From NCBI GenBank assembly GCA_025964575.1, contig JAOPYO010000031.1, forward strand, positions 1-56,449: a DNA stretch of 56,449 nucleotides, given 5' to 3'. The notes below the pieces were generated by a model. The model saw only the letters and a list, made by a program, of their open reading frames with translations, made no database searches and had not been told where the DNA came from. This DNA is from Actinomycetes bacterium. GTDB lineage: Bacteria; Actinomycetota; Actinomycetes; Streptosporangiales; Streptosporangiaceae. Below, piece by piece: positions 36,926-44,651 of the stretch. Numbering within the stretch: position 1 is the first letter of the stretch; each line of letters begins with the position of its first letter. The translations under genes were made by a program, and so were the position numbers.

Positions 36926-37444
36926 ATGAACACCATCACACGACCAGGCCTCGGAGTCGATTTCGGCCGGGTGATCCAAGGTGCACCCGGGCCGGACGGG
37001 GCGGAGGACACCGCTTTCCTGAGCGGCGGAAGGGACATGGCTCTCCGGTCGCCGGCGACAGAGGGGACCTTCGAGGTGCTGCCCCGGCTGGTCGAGCGGT
37101 TCGAAGGACGGGTATGGATCATCTCCAAATGCGGTGAGCGCATTCAGCGACGCACTCTGGAATGGCTGGATTTCCACGACTTCTACGAACGCACCGGTCT
37201 GCCGCGCGCCAACGTACGGTTCTGCCGGAAACGGGCGCAGAAGGCGATCCACTGCGCGGAGTTCGGGATCACCCACATGATCGACGACCGCATCGAGGTG
37301 CACCGAGCGATTCGCGAGCTCGTCCCTTACCGCTATCTCTTCGGACCGCAGCGGGAATCTGCGCCGGATTGGGTCAGGCCCACTCTCACCTGGGCCGATG
37401 TAGAGGCGGCCATCACCGCAGATACCGTGGCGGTACGTCACTGA
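36926..37444 (+). CDS. HAD-like hydrolase
   Basis: A 172-residue protein. The N-terminal GLGVDFGRVIQG suggests a HAD motif I in which the first acidic residue is kept (DFG) but the usual second Asp is replaced, so phosphatase activity is uncertain. WIISKCGERIQRRTLEWL and ITHMIDDRIEVHRAI resemble HAD motifs II/III and IV of 5'-nucleotidase-like proteins. It is divergent from the LysR gene and is the obvious regulatory target. The last 32 bp overlap the convergent kptA gene. Function unassigned. Confidence 0.7.
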   Translation: MNTITRPGLGVDFGRVIQGAPGPDGAEDTAFLSGGRDMALRSPATEGTFEVLPRLVERFEGRVWIISKCGERIQRRTLEWLDFHDFYERTGLPRANVRFCRKRAQKAIHCAEFGITHMIDDRIEVHRAIRELVPYRYLFGPQRESAPDWVRPTLTWADVEAAITADTVAVRH

Positions 37445-37961
37445 CGAGCCACACCCCGTTGGCGCTCATCCGGAACTCGAAACCGTCGGCGACCATCGCG
37501 GCGGCGTCGACAGTGAGCACCGAAGGCCGCCCCCGGCGAGCGCCCACCCGGCGGGCGGTCTCGGGTTCGGGGGACAGATGGACGTCGTGACGGTCCATGG
37601 GCCGTAGCCCCTCAGTCCGGATGGCGGGCACTGACCGCTCCACCGTCCCATGGAAGAGGATCTCCGGTGGCGACGCCACCGGAAGGTCGAGCTCGACCGG
37701 CACCGTGTGCCCCTGATTGGCCCGGATCCGACTGCCCGACGCGTCGAAGGCGTACCGCTGCTTGTCGTTGACCGAGACGACGTGATCGAGTTCGGCACGG
37801 GTGAGTGCGAAGCCGTGCCGGGCGCAGGCGGCGAGGAGCTCGCCGACATCGGCCCAGCCCCCGACGTCGAGTTCCAGCCCGATGCGCTCCGGCCTGTGGC
37901 GCAGAGCCCGGGAGAGGTATTTGGAGACCTTCACCACCCGCCGCTCATCCACACCCCTCAT
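37413..37961 (-). CDS. kptA: RNA 2'-phosphotransferase KptA/Tpt1
   Basis: A 182-residue protein of the KptA/Tpt1 family, which removes an internal 2'-phosphate from RNA using NAD+ and makes ADP-ribose 1'',2''-cyclic phosphate. Conserved blocks: KYLSRALRHRPERIGLELD, SVNDKQRYAF, RANQGHTVPVEL, LFHGTVERSVPAI and GLRPMDRHDVHLSPE. Bacteria lack the eukaryal tRNA-splicing route that makes the substrate, so its physiological role is open. Start choice is uncertain: ATG 37961 has GGAGA only one base away; starts a few codons later would still keep the family N-terminus (VKVSKYLS). A palindrome of the window's repeat family lies 8 bp upstream. Confidence 0.92.
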   Translation of the reverse strand: MRGVDERRVVKVSKYLSRALRHRPERIGLELDVGGWADVGELLAACARHGFALTRAELDHVVSVNDKQRYAFDASGSRIRANQGHTVPVELDLPVASPPEILFHGTVERSVPAIRTEGLRPMDRHDVHLSPEPETARRVGARRGRPSVLTVDAAAMVADGFEFRMSANGVWLVSDVPPRYLR

Positions 37962-37968
37962 TCTCCAT

Positions 37969-38009
37969 CGTGATCATGCAATCAATCGACGAACGATTGC
38001 ATGATCACG
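37969..38009. repeat. Inverted repeat of the GTGATCATGCAATC family, copy 2
   Basis: Exact 15-bp arms CGTGATCATGCAATC and its complement, with an 11-nt spacer. It shares 14 consecutive bases of each arm with the element at 23441-23483, 14.5 kb away, although the spacers differ. It lies between the rpsT terminator hairpin and kptA, so it is not needed as the primary rpsT terminator. Confidence 0.9.
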
Positions 38010-38024
38010 TAGGCGGGCAGCACG

Positions 38025-38059
38025 ACGAGGCCGCTTCCCCCATGGGGATGCGGCCTCGT
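38025..38059 (-). terminator. rpsT terminator hairpin
   Basis: A 10-bp perfect outer stem (ACGAGGCCGC and complement) continues into an inner stem TTCCCC/GGGGAT with one mismatch and a 3-nt loop. It begins 17 bp after the rpsT stop codon on the minus strand. Good candidate for the intrinsic terminator of this highly expressed gene. Confidence 0.75.
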
Positions 38060-38076
38060 GTCGCGAAAAGCGGGTC

Positions 38077-38343
38077 TTACTTGGCCTGGGTCGCGGCCAG
38101 CTTGGCGATCGCCGACTTGCGGTTCGCCGCCTGGTTCTTGTGGATGACGCCCTTGCTGGCGGCCTTGTCCAGCTTGCGGGTGGCGTTCTGCAGCGCAGCG
38201 GTCGTCGCCGTGGCGTCGCCGGCTTCGGCGGCCTCACGGAACTTGCGGATCGCCGTCTTCAGCTCGGACTTGACTGCCTTGTTGCGCAGCCGAGCCTTTT
38301 CGTTCTGCTTGTTGCGCTTGATCTGGGACTTGATGTTCGCCAC
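38077..38343 (-). CDS. rpsT: 30S ribosomal protein S20
   Basis: An 88-residue basic protein, [20 protein letters not shown] at the N-terminus, the conserved S20 start, and [19 protein letters not shown] near the C-terminus. It binds 16S rRNA early in 30S assembly. The start is GTG at 38343; S20 genes often use non-ATG starts, which in E. coli is tied to autoregulation. It is divergent from lepA, as is usual in actinobacteria, and is followed by a clear terminator. Confidence 0.97.
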   Translation of the reverse strand: MANIKSQIKRNKQNEKARLRNKAVKSELKTAIRKFREAAEAGDATATTAALQNATRKLDKAASKGVIHKNQAANRKSAIAKLAATQAK

Positions 38344-38441
38344 GAAGGAAGCCTCGGAGTTCAGAAGGTGATCGGATGGGGCGCGCGATCCGCCTGGTCG
38401 GCGAACCTCCGGCACGACACACGCGCCACACGCAGTCAGTC

Positions 38442-38471
38442 AGACTACCAATGAGGCGGCCCAACCCTCAA
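38442..38471 (-). promoter_or_regulatory. Predicted rpsT promoter
   Basis: On the minus strand TTGAGG (38466-38471) and TAGTCT (38442-38447) are 18 bp apart, matching the housekeeping-sigma pattern. It lies about 100 bp upstream of the rpsT start, leaving a leader of roughly 90 nt. Confidence 0.5.
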
Positions 38472-38517
38472 ACCAGCGAGAAAATCGCCGGTCGGCCGTA
38501 CGTTGAGCATATGCGTA

Positions 38518-38573
38518 GGCGGCGGTGTCCATTGACCTGATCTTGCGACCTGATCTTGCACGACACCGCCGCC
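38518..38573. repeat. Inverted repeat with a tandem 13-mer in its loop
   Basis: Between rpsT and lepA, exact 12-bp arms GGCGGCGGTGTC and GACACCGCCGCC enclose 32 nt. The loop contains GACCTGATCTTGC twice without a gap (38534-38546, 38547-38559). TGATCTTGCAC at the end also occurs in the palindrome at 50241-50310. The remaining sequence up to the lepA start (38574-38787) shows nothing recognisable apart from the lepA ribosome-binding site AAGGA. Confidence 0.85.
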
Positions 38574-38787
38574 CACGACTCGCCCCACACCTCAGGCGGC
38601 GTTCCGAGGCGCGGTGCATGCGCAGAACATTAGGAAGCGGATATCCCGGCCACATGGGGCGTGAGTCCCGGCGGCCATGGGAACCGCACGCGGCCTTGGC
38701 GCAGACCATGCAGTGGAGCGTGGGACGATGGAAGACGCAGATCTCTGCCTGCTGACCCGTCAAGCCCCATCATCTTCAAGGACATGC

Positions 38788-40629
38788 GTGGCCGCGCCCG
38801 TACCGAATCAGACCGACCCCGCGATCATCCGCAACTTCTGCATCATCGCGCATATCGACCACGGCAAATCAACGCTGGCCGACCGGATGCTGCAGCTCAC
38901 CGGCGTGGTGGATGCGCGGTCGATGCGAGCGCAATATCTCGACCGTATGGACATCGAGCGTGAGCGCGGCATCACGATCAAGAGCCAGGCCGTACGGCTG
39001 CCGTGGACCGGCCCCGACGGAACCGCCTTCGTGCTCAACATGATCGACACCCCTGGTCACGTGGACTTCTCCTACGAGGTCTCCCGGTCGCTGGCCGCCT
39101 GTGAGGGCGCGATCCTGCTGGTCGACGCGGCCCAGGGGATCGAGGCACAGACGCTCGCCAACCTCTATATGGCGATCGAGGCGGACCTGCACATCATCCC
39201 GGTCCTCAACAAGATCGACCTTCCGGCCGCGCAGCCGGAGAAGTACGCCGGGGAGATCGCGAACATCATCGGCTGCGAGCCGGACGAGGTGCTGCGCGTC
39301 TCCGGCAAGACCGGCGAGGGCGTGGCCGAGCTGCTCAACCGGATCGTCGAGGTGGTTCCGGCGCCGGTCGGTGACCCCGACGGTCCCGTCAGGGCGCTGA
39401 TCTTCGACTCGATGTACGACACCTACCGCGGCGTCGTGACCTACGTCCGGGTCATCGACGGGCAGCTGTCCCGGCGCGAGAAGAGCCTGATGATGTCGAC
39501 CGGCTCCGCGCACGAGACCCTCGAGGTCGGCGTGATCTCGCCGGAGCCCAACCCCGTCGCCGGGCTCGGCGTCGGCGAGGTCGGCTACCTGATCACGGGC
39601 GTGAAGGATGTACGCCAGTCGCGCGTCGGCGACACCGTGACCAGCGCGTCCAAGCCGGCCAAGGAGTCGCTCGGCGGCTACGAGCATCCCAAGCCCATGG
39701 TCTACTCCGGGCTCTATCCGCTCGACGGCGACGAGTATCCGGAGCTGCGGGACGCCCTGGACAAGCTGCAGCTCAACGACGCCGCGCTGGTGTACGAGCC
39801 GGAGACCTCCCTGGCCCTCGGCTTCGGGTTCCGTTGTGGCTTCCTCGGCCTGTTGCACATGGAGATCGTCCGGGAACGGCTGGAGCGCGAGTTCAACCTC
39901 TCGCTGATTTCCACCGCGCCTAACGTCATCTACCGGGTGGTGGTGGACTCCGGCCAGGAGTACACCGTCACCAACCCCAGCGAGTTCCCCGAGGGCAAGA
40001 TCGCCCAGATCTTCGAGCCGATCGTGAAGGCCACGGTCCTGTCGCCGAGCGAGCACATCGGTGTGATCATGGAGCTCTGCCAGGGTCGGCGCGGCGTCCT
40101 GCTCGGCATGGACTATCTGTCCGCGGACCGGGTCGAGATCCGCTACACGATGCCCCTCGGCGAGATCATCTTCGACTTCTTCGACCAGCTGAAGTCGCGT
40201 ACGCGTGGATACGCCTCGCTGGACTACGAGCCCAGCGGTGAGCAGGAGTCCGACCTGGTCAAGGTGGACATCCTGCTGCAGGGCGAGTCGGTCGACGCGT
40301 TCAGCCAGATCGTCCACACGGACAAGGCCCGCGAGTACGGCCTGATGATGACCTCCAAGCTCAAGGAGCTCATCCCCCGGCAGCAGTACGAGGTACCGAT
40401 CCAGGCCGCCATCGGTGCCCGGATCATCGCCCGTGAGAACATCCGCGCCATCCGCAAGGACGTCCTCGCCAAGTGCTACGGCGGCGACATCTCCCGGAAG
40501 CGCAAGCTGCTGGAGAAGCAGAAGGAGGGCAAGAAGCGAATGAAGACGATCGGAAGGGTCGAAGTCCCGCAGGAGGCCTTCGTGGCTGCTTTGTCGTCGG
40601 GTGCGGTGGGGGAGAAGAGCAAGAAGTAG
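38788..40629 (+). CDS. lepA: Elongation factor 4 (LepA)
   Basis: A 613-residue translational GTPase. G1 AHIDHGKST, the effector threonine segment [13 protein letters not shown]3 DTPGHVDF and G4 NKID are present, followed by domains II, III and V and the LepA-specific C-terminal domain ([28 protein letters not shown], then [25 protein letters not shown]). It promotes correct ribosome assembly or back-translocation. GTG at 38788 is chosen because AAGGA lies just upstream and it gives the family length; the upstream open frame to 38677 is not conserved-looking. The final 98 bp are partly duplicated downstream of the stop codon. Confidence 0.96.
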   Translation: MAAPVPNQTDPAIIRNFCIIAHIDHGKSTLADRMLQLTGVVDARSMRAQYLDRMDIERERGITIKSQAVRLPWTGPDGTAFVLNMIDTPGHVDFSYEVSRSLAACEGAILLVDAAQGIEAQTLANLYMAIEADLHIIPVLNKIDLPAAQPEKYAGEIANIIGCEPDEVLRVSGKTGEGVAELLNRIVEVVPAPVGDPDGPVRALIFDSMYDTYRGVVTYVRVIDGQLSRREKSLMMSTGSAHETLEVGVISPEPNPVAGLGVGEVGYLITGVKDVRQSRVGDTVTSASKPAKESLGGYEHPKPMVYSGLYPLDGDEYPELRDALDKLQLNDAALVYEPETSLALGFGFRCGFLGLLHMEIVRERLEREFNLSLISTAPNVIYRVVVDSGQEYTVTNPSEFPEGKIAQIFEPIVKATVLSPSEHIGVIMELCQGRRGVLLGMDYLSADRVEIRYTMPLGEIIFDFFDQLKSRTRGYASLDYEPSGEQESDLVKVDILLQGESVDAFSQIVHTDKAREYGLMMTSKLKELIPRQQYEVPIQAAIGARIIARENIRAIRKDVLAKCYGGDISRKRKLLEKQKEGKKRMKTIGRVEVPQEAFVAALSSGAVGEKSKK

Positions 40630-40747
40630 GCGGCCTTCGGCCGCCGGCAAGAAGCGAATCCGTGGTGACCTTGGGAAGGGTCGAAGTCCCGCAGGAGGCC
40701 TTCGTGGCTGCTTTGTCGTCGGGTGCGGTGGGGGAGAAGAGCAAGAA
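40528..40747 (+). repeat. Tandem duplication of the lepA 3' end
   Basis: The last part of lepA (40552-40625, 74 bp) is repeated exactly at 40674-40747, period 122 bp. A further 14-bp match (GGCAAGAAGCGAAT) precedes each copy (40528-40541 and 40646-40659), separated from the 74-mer by 10 bp in the first and 14 bp in the second. The second copy keeps an open frame (40665-40751) that would encode the lepA C-terminal 28 residues after a GTG, ending in TAA. It is a partial duplication followed by divergence of the short middle segment. Confidence 0.95.
40629..40645 (+). terminator. GC-rich hairpin right after lepA
   Basis: GGCGGCC-TTC-GGCCGCC, a 7-bp perfect stem with a 3-nt loop, begins at the last base of the lepA stop codon. 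It separates the two copies of the duplicated lepA tail. It could be the lepA terminator; no U-tract follows. Confidence 0.5.
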
Positions 40748-40806
40748 ATAATCAGCTTTGGTTAAAGCGGTGGTGACGAGACGCTTATGTCGGAACACTG
40801 AGCGTC

Positions 40807-41637
40807 GTGGGTAACATGCTGCTGCATCAGGTTCTCGTCTCCGATCTGGTCGTGCCGATCATGCTCGCCGAGGCACCAGAACATCGGTCGCTGACACACT
40901 TCGGCGTCCGCCCGGCCGAGAACACCTGGCTGCGCCCCGATCTGGTGGTGGCGCTGAGGGAGCGGCTCCGGGGCGACCTTCCGTACGTCACGGGCGTTCC
41001 GCTGCTGGTCGTCGAGGTGGCGTCGGACGCGTCACTGGCGCGTGACCTCGGAGCCAAGAAGGACCTGTGGGCGCGCATCGGTGTTCCGTCGTACTGGGTC
41101 GTACATCTGCGTGGTGAGGAACCTGAGGTGTACGTCTTCGAGCTCGCCGACGGTTATTACGCCGAACAGGCCCGGCTGGGCTGGGGCGAGTCCCTGTGGG
41201 TGACGGAGCCCTTCAAGATCGAGCTCTCGCCGGACCGGATGTTCCGGCAGCTCCCGCGCAAGCTCGCCGCGAAGTGGAGAGGGAACATGGCCAAGAACTC
41301 AATACCGGGACTGCCGTCGGCGGACGAGGAGATCCCCGCCGACGTGTTCGGAGCCCGCTGGCCGACCGGGGCCGAGAAGGTCGAGCTCGAGGATGGTTGT
41401 CCCGTCTTTTATGGCACGTGGGATGAGCGCGACGTCGAGATCGCGCAGCGCACCTATCCCGGCCGGGTCGTACGGCTCGATCAGGCTCCAGGTGAGCCCG
41501 GCACCCTTCGGGTGCTCCCGTCGGGCGAGCCGTCGATCGAGGCGTTCGCGACTCCGGCCGCCGCCGACCCCATAGAAGCTTTTGATGCCACCGATGCCAG
41601 TGGAGGGGAGAAGCTGATCCCGGTCGCGCGCGAGTAG
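40807..41637 (+). CDS. Uma2-like restriction-endonuclease-fold protein, N-terminally short
   Basis: A 276-residue protein. Residues 35-130 match the Uma2 (DUF820) PD-(D/E)xK fold: LRPDLVVAL, then PLLVVEVASDAS, KKDLWARIGVPSYWVVHL and YVFELADGYY, so the core Asp and Glu are kept. The usual N-terminal YELIDG-type strand and loop of Uma2 proteins are missing, and an in-frame stop lies only 10 codons upstream, so the gene appears 5' truncated. A further ~110 residues follow the nuclease core, of unknown family (ADVFGARWPTGAEKVELEDG onward). It begins 59 bp after the duplicated lepA tail. Start GTG 40807 or ATG 40816. Activity is doubtful. Confidence 0.7.
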   Translation: MGNMLLHQVLVSDLVVPIMLAEAPEHRSLTHFGVRPAENTWLRPDLVVALRERLRGDLPYVTGVPLLVVEVASDASLARDLGAKKDLWARIGVPSYWVVHLRGEEPEVYVFELADGYYAEQARLGWGESLWVTEPFKIELSPDRMFRQLPRKLAAKWRGNMAKNSIPGLPSADEEIPADVFGARWPTGAEKVELEDGCPVFYGTWDERDVEIAQRTYPGRVVRLDQAPGEPGTLRVLPSGEPSIEAFATPAAADPIEAFDATDASGGEKLIPVARE

Positions 41638-41640
41638 GTC

Positions 41641-42051
41641 TTACTTCACCAACGGCCAGGCCATGAACGTCGGCATTCGGTACCAGTCGCCCTGGTTGGC
41701 GGCCATCGCCGCCTTGATCAGGAACGCCAGGCTGACCAGGGAGAAGATCGCCGGGATCCACAGCAGCTTGAGCGCGATCAAGGAGAGCAGGCCGCCGACC
41801 AGCCAGGCTCCGATCGCGGTGAGGCCGAGGTTGAGCCCTTGGGCGGCGTGCCGCCGGACGAACGGCGAGCGGCCCTTGATCAGGTAGACGATCCCCGGAG
41901 CGAAGACTCCGAGGATGAACTGCCCCAGATAGGCGCTTAGCGCCCAGGTGCGGTCATCGTGGGTCGGAGGACCCGCGGCACGGTAGTCGGGGGGCAGTTG
42001 CAAGGTCTGCTGCGAACGATGGCCGGGCGGCGGGGGATACCCGTAGGCCAT
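41641..42051 (-). CDS. DUF4870 family membrane protein
   Basis: A 136-residue protein: a Pro-rich cytoplasmic N-terminus (YGYPPPPGHRS) and then a DUF4870 (Tic20-like) domain with about three membrane spans: WALSAYLGQFILGVFAPGIVYL, GLTAIGAWLVGGLLSLI and LWIPAIFSLVSLAFLI. The RHAAQGLNLGL segment is the conserved family loop. Function unknown. It is convergent with the Uma2-like gene (3-bp gap). A paralogue lies at 53088-53879. Confidence 0.9.
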   Translation of the reverse strand: MAYGYPPPPGHRSQQTLQLPPDYRAAGPPTHDDRTWALSAYLGQFILGVFAPGIVYLIKGRSPFVRRHAAQGLNLGLTAIGAWLVGGLLSLIALKLLWIPAIFSLVSLAFLIKAAMAANQGDWYRMPTFMAWPLVK

Positions 42052-42207
42052 GAAAACTCCTTTCGGCGGATGACGTCCTGGTTAGATGTACGGAGCCGGA
42101 AATCGGTTCGCTGTAGTTCGCAGAAAAGGAACGAAGTAGCTGACCGGCATGGCTTGTGCGGCGATCCTGGCCGGTGGGAGCGGGCCTGGGGTGGCCAGCC
42201 TCACTGA

Positions 42208-42756
42208 CTATTTCGAGCGGGTGGCCTTCTTTGAGGCGGGTGCCGTGGCGTGGCCGGGCTTCCGCGACTTGGCGGCCTTGGCCTTGGCCTTGGCCGGCTT
42301 GGGCGTCTTCTCGCCCTTGGCCTTCTTGCTCGTGGTCTTCAGGCTCGCCTTGCCCTTCTTCGATTCGGCCGATTCGGCCTTGGCGGCTGCGGCGTCCTTC
42401 CTCTTCGAGGTCTTCTCGGCCTTCGCGGGCTCGGTTTCGGCCGCAGCGGGTGTGACCTCGGGCACAGCCGGAACGGCTTCGGCACCCGAGACCTGCTCCT
42501 TGAACGTCCGCCCGACGCTGAAGCGCGGCGCGTGTGAGGCCGCCAGATCTATGGGCTGGCCCGTGCGGGGGTTACGAACCGTACGGGCCGGGCGAGCGAG
42601 CCGCTCGAACGTGCCGAAACCGGTGACGACGACCTTCTCACCTGCGGCGACGCTTCTGATGATCGTGTCGAAGACCGCATCAACATGCAGGCGTGCTTCG
42701 GCCTGGTCGCCACCGGTGCCCGCCGCGACGGCTGCGATGAGTTCACTTCTGTTCAT
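42208..42756 (-). CDS. hup: HU-family DNA-binding protein with Lys/Ala-rich tail (HupS-like)
   Basis: A 182-residue nucleoid protein. Residues 1-92 are an HU fold (MNRSELIAAVAAGTGGDQAE, GFGTFERLARPARTVRNPRTGQPI), and the rest is a low-complexity Lys/Ala/Glu tail of about 90 residues resembling eukaryotic linker histone H1. Such two-domain HUs occur in streptomycetes (HupS, involved in spore nucleoid compaction) and mycobacteria. The ATG at 42756 follows AGGGAA. The upstream open frame to 42960 is not used. Probably monocistronic. Confidence 0.94.
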   Translation of the reverse strand: MNRSELIAAVAAGTGGDQAEARLHVDAVFDTIIRSVAAGEKVVVTGFGTFERLARPARTVRNPRTGQPIDLAASHAPRFSVGRTFKEQVSGAEAVPAVPEVTPAAAETEPAKAEKTSKRKDAAAAKAESAESKKGKASLKTTSKKAKGEKTPKPAKAKAKAAKSRKPGHATAPASKKATRSK

Positions 42757-43079
42757 CTTCTGTTCCCTATATCTGCCTTGTTGTGTACGTCGAGGATCTA
42801 AGTAAGACCCTAACCGTGACACAGGGGGCCATCGGGCCGCGCGCTTTGCGGTGGTTCTGCATGGCGGCATCCCTGATGACCAGAGCCGCTCAGCCCGAAG
42901 GAGATTCAGGGCACCTCGCACCCGAGGGACCGGCCTCCCGACCGCGCCTGGTTCGCGCATCCCTGGCCGGGTAGAGATGCCGTCAGAGGCGTAGAGCCCG
43001 GTCGCCTACCGTCTTTGCGGCCGACGTACGGGCTCCGCCATCGGCATCTTTCATCGCGACCGAACGAGGGTTCCGTACG
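42757..43079. other. Intergenic region hup / DUF2905 gene
   Basis: A 323-bp divergent promoter region between the HU gene and the DUF2905 gene. On the hup side the first 60 bp are AT-richer (CTATATC, AAGTAAG), fitting a promoter, but no clean -35/-10 pair stands out. No gene, repeat or long hairpin is evident. Confidence 0.4.
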
Positions 43080-43304
43080 ATGGGCAGGGCAACTGGGCCG
43101 TGGCTGGTGGCGGGCGGAGTCATACTCCTCATCGTGGGTCTGATGGCATGGTCCGGCTGGTTGTCGTGGTTCGGGCGGCTTCCCGGCGACATCCGGATCC
43201 ACGGCGAGCGCACCCGGATCTTCATTCCGATCACGTCCATGCTCGTCGTCTCCCTGCTGCTGAACCTCGTGTTATATCTCCTGCTGTTCCTTTTCCGGCG
43301 CTGA
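43080..43304 (+). CDS. DUF2905 family small membrane protein
   Basis: A 74-residue protein with two membrane spans (LVAGGVILLIVGLMAWSGW and MLVVSLLLNLVLYLLLFLF) linked by the conserved loop FGRLPGDIRIHGERTRIFIPI that defines DUF2905. Function unknown; such genes are often found near ruvB or other housekeeping loci in other bacteria. Start ATG 43080 is preceded by GAGGG at a slightly long distance. Confidence 0.9.
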   Translation: MGRATGPWLVAGGVILLIVGLMAWSGWLSWFGRLPGDIRIHGERTRIFIPITSMLVVSLLLNLVLYLLLFLFRR

Positions 43305-43448
43305 ACGCGGTCGAGAGAGCAGAAATTCTGTTCCGACATGAAACCCTCCGATTGGTAAAATAGGACTGAAACTTCGGCATGATCAATTGCTATGTTCTAT
43401 TCATCGCTGTGTTCCTTCCCCGGGTGGCTTCGGAGTAGGATTGCCCAG

Positions 43449-43759
43449 GTGAAGGCTCATTCGGACTGCGAGCCCGAGGGCGACGGCGCAACCGTGGTGA
43501 TCTCCTCAAAGTCCGCGAGGGCCGTGCGGAGGATTACCGGCGCTGGCAGGAGAAAATGAATGGGGCCATGCGTTCTCTCGCCGGTTTCGAGCGTGCGGAC
43601 GTTTATCCACCGACTTCTTGGTGAACAGCAGGGCGGTCGTGTTTCGCCTCTCGAGCATTGGCCAATTGACCGGGTGGCTGAATTCAGAGTCGCGAATACT
43701 TCCTCGACCACGACGCGTACGGTCAAGTCGGCGTTCAGCGGCTAGAGGTGCGGCTGCAG
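43449..43759 (+). pseudogene. Frameshifted antibiotic-biosynthesis-monooxygenase (ABM) family relic
   Basis: Reading through three frames gives a recognisable ABM protein. It begins at GTG 43449 (MKAHSDCEPEGDGATVVIS), shifts near 43505 to KVREGRAEDYRRWQEKMN and GFERADVYPPTSW (stop 43622), shifts near 43620 to VNSRAVVFRLSSIGQLTGWLNSESR, and shifts near 43700 to DHDAYGQVGVQRLEVRLQ. Each piece fits the same ferredoxin-like ABM fold in order, so one ancestral gene has at least three indels. It is a pseudogene unless these are assembly errors. The 144 bp before it (43305-43448) are AT-richer and hold no gene. It is unrelated in function to the dehydrogenase genes that follow. Confidence 0.7.
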
Positions 43760-43811
43760 CGTGCAGGAACGCGTTCGCCGAGCCCCTCGCCCCACTGGGA
43801 GGAGGCCACAG

Positions 43812-44651
43812 ATGGATCTGAATACCATCACCTCGGTCGTCGAGGCGGGTGCTCCCGGAGAACCAGCGATGTGGCGGCCGGGCGACGCGTGGCTTGCCGG
43901 CGGCACGTGGCTGTTCTCCGAGCCGCAGCCACGGCTTCGCCGGCTCATCGATCTGGCGGGCTTCGGCTGGCAGCCGCTGCGGATCGACGAGCGGGGGCTG
44001 GAGATCGCCGCGACGTGCACGCTGACGCAGCTCTTCGGGGCGGTGATGCCACTGGACTGGAGAGCGGCGACGCTCATCGGCGACTGCTGCCGGGCGCTGC
44101 TCGGTTCGTTCAAGATCTGGAACGCGGCGACCGTGGGTGGCAATCTCTGCCTGTCGTTGCCCGCCGGCCCGATGATCTCACTCACGGCTTCTCTCGACGG
44201 CACCTGCACGATCTGGACGCCGGCGCGCGGCGAGCGGCAGGTGGCGTGCGTCGACTTCGTCACCGGGGCCCAGCACAACGTGCTGGAGCCCGGTGAGCTG
44301 CTGCGCTCGATCACGCTGCCGGTTTCCGCGCTGCGGTGCGTGACGGCCTTCCGCCGGATCTCGCTGAGCCCGTACGGCAGGTCAGCGGCGCTGCTCATCG
44401 GCAGGCGGTCATCTGACGACGGTTCGTTCATCCTGACGGTGACCGCCTCGACCGTCCGCCCGGTCCAGCTGTCATTCCCCGACCTACCCGCTCCGGCCGA
44501 GCTTGGCGCCGCCCTCGAGCGAGAGATCCCCCTGGATCTCTACCACAGCGATGTGCACGGTGCCCCGGCGTGGCGCAGGCACATGACCGTCGAGTTCGCC
44601 GAGGAGATCCGTCGCGAGCTGTCGAGACCGAACGGAGCGTGCCACGGATGA
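43812..44651 (+). CDS. Xanthine dehydrogenase family FAD-binding subunit
   Basis: A 279-residue FAD-binding subunit (CoxM/XdhB type) of a molybdenum hydroxylase. The first FAD motif appears as WLAGGTWLFSE (a variant of the usual AGGTD/QL loop) and the second as WNAATVGGNLCLSLPAGP (family TxGGN). It passes electrons from the FeS clusters of the partner subunit to NAD+ or another acceptor. The ATG at 43812 follows GGGAGGAGG. It overlaps the next gene by 4 bp, so the pair forms a heterodimeric enzyme. No XdhC-type maturation factor or transporter is adjacent. Confidence 0.9.
   Translation: MDLNTITSVVEAGAPGEPAMWRPGDAWLAGGTWLFSEPQPRLRRLIDLAGFGWQPLRIDERGLEIAATCTLTQLFGAVMPLDWRAATLIGDCCRALLGSFKIWNAATVGGNLCLSLPAGPMISLTASLDGTCTIWTPARGERQVACVDFVTGAQHNVLEPGELLRSITLPVSALRCVTAFRRISLSPYGRSAALLIGRRSSDDGSFILTVTASTVRPVQLSFPDLPAPAELGAALEREIPLDLYHSDVHGAPAWRRHMTVEFAEEIRRELSRPNGACHG

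Noticed and set aside
43305..43448. Mobile element boundary next to the ABM relic
   Set aside because: No inverted terminal repeats, target-site duplication or transposase remnant could be seen.
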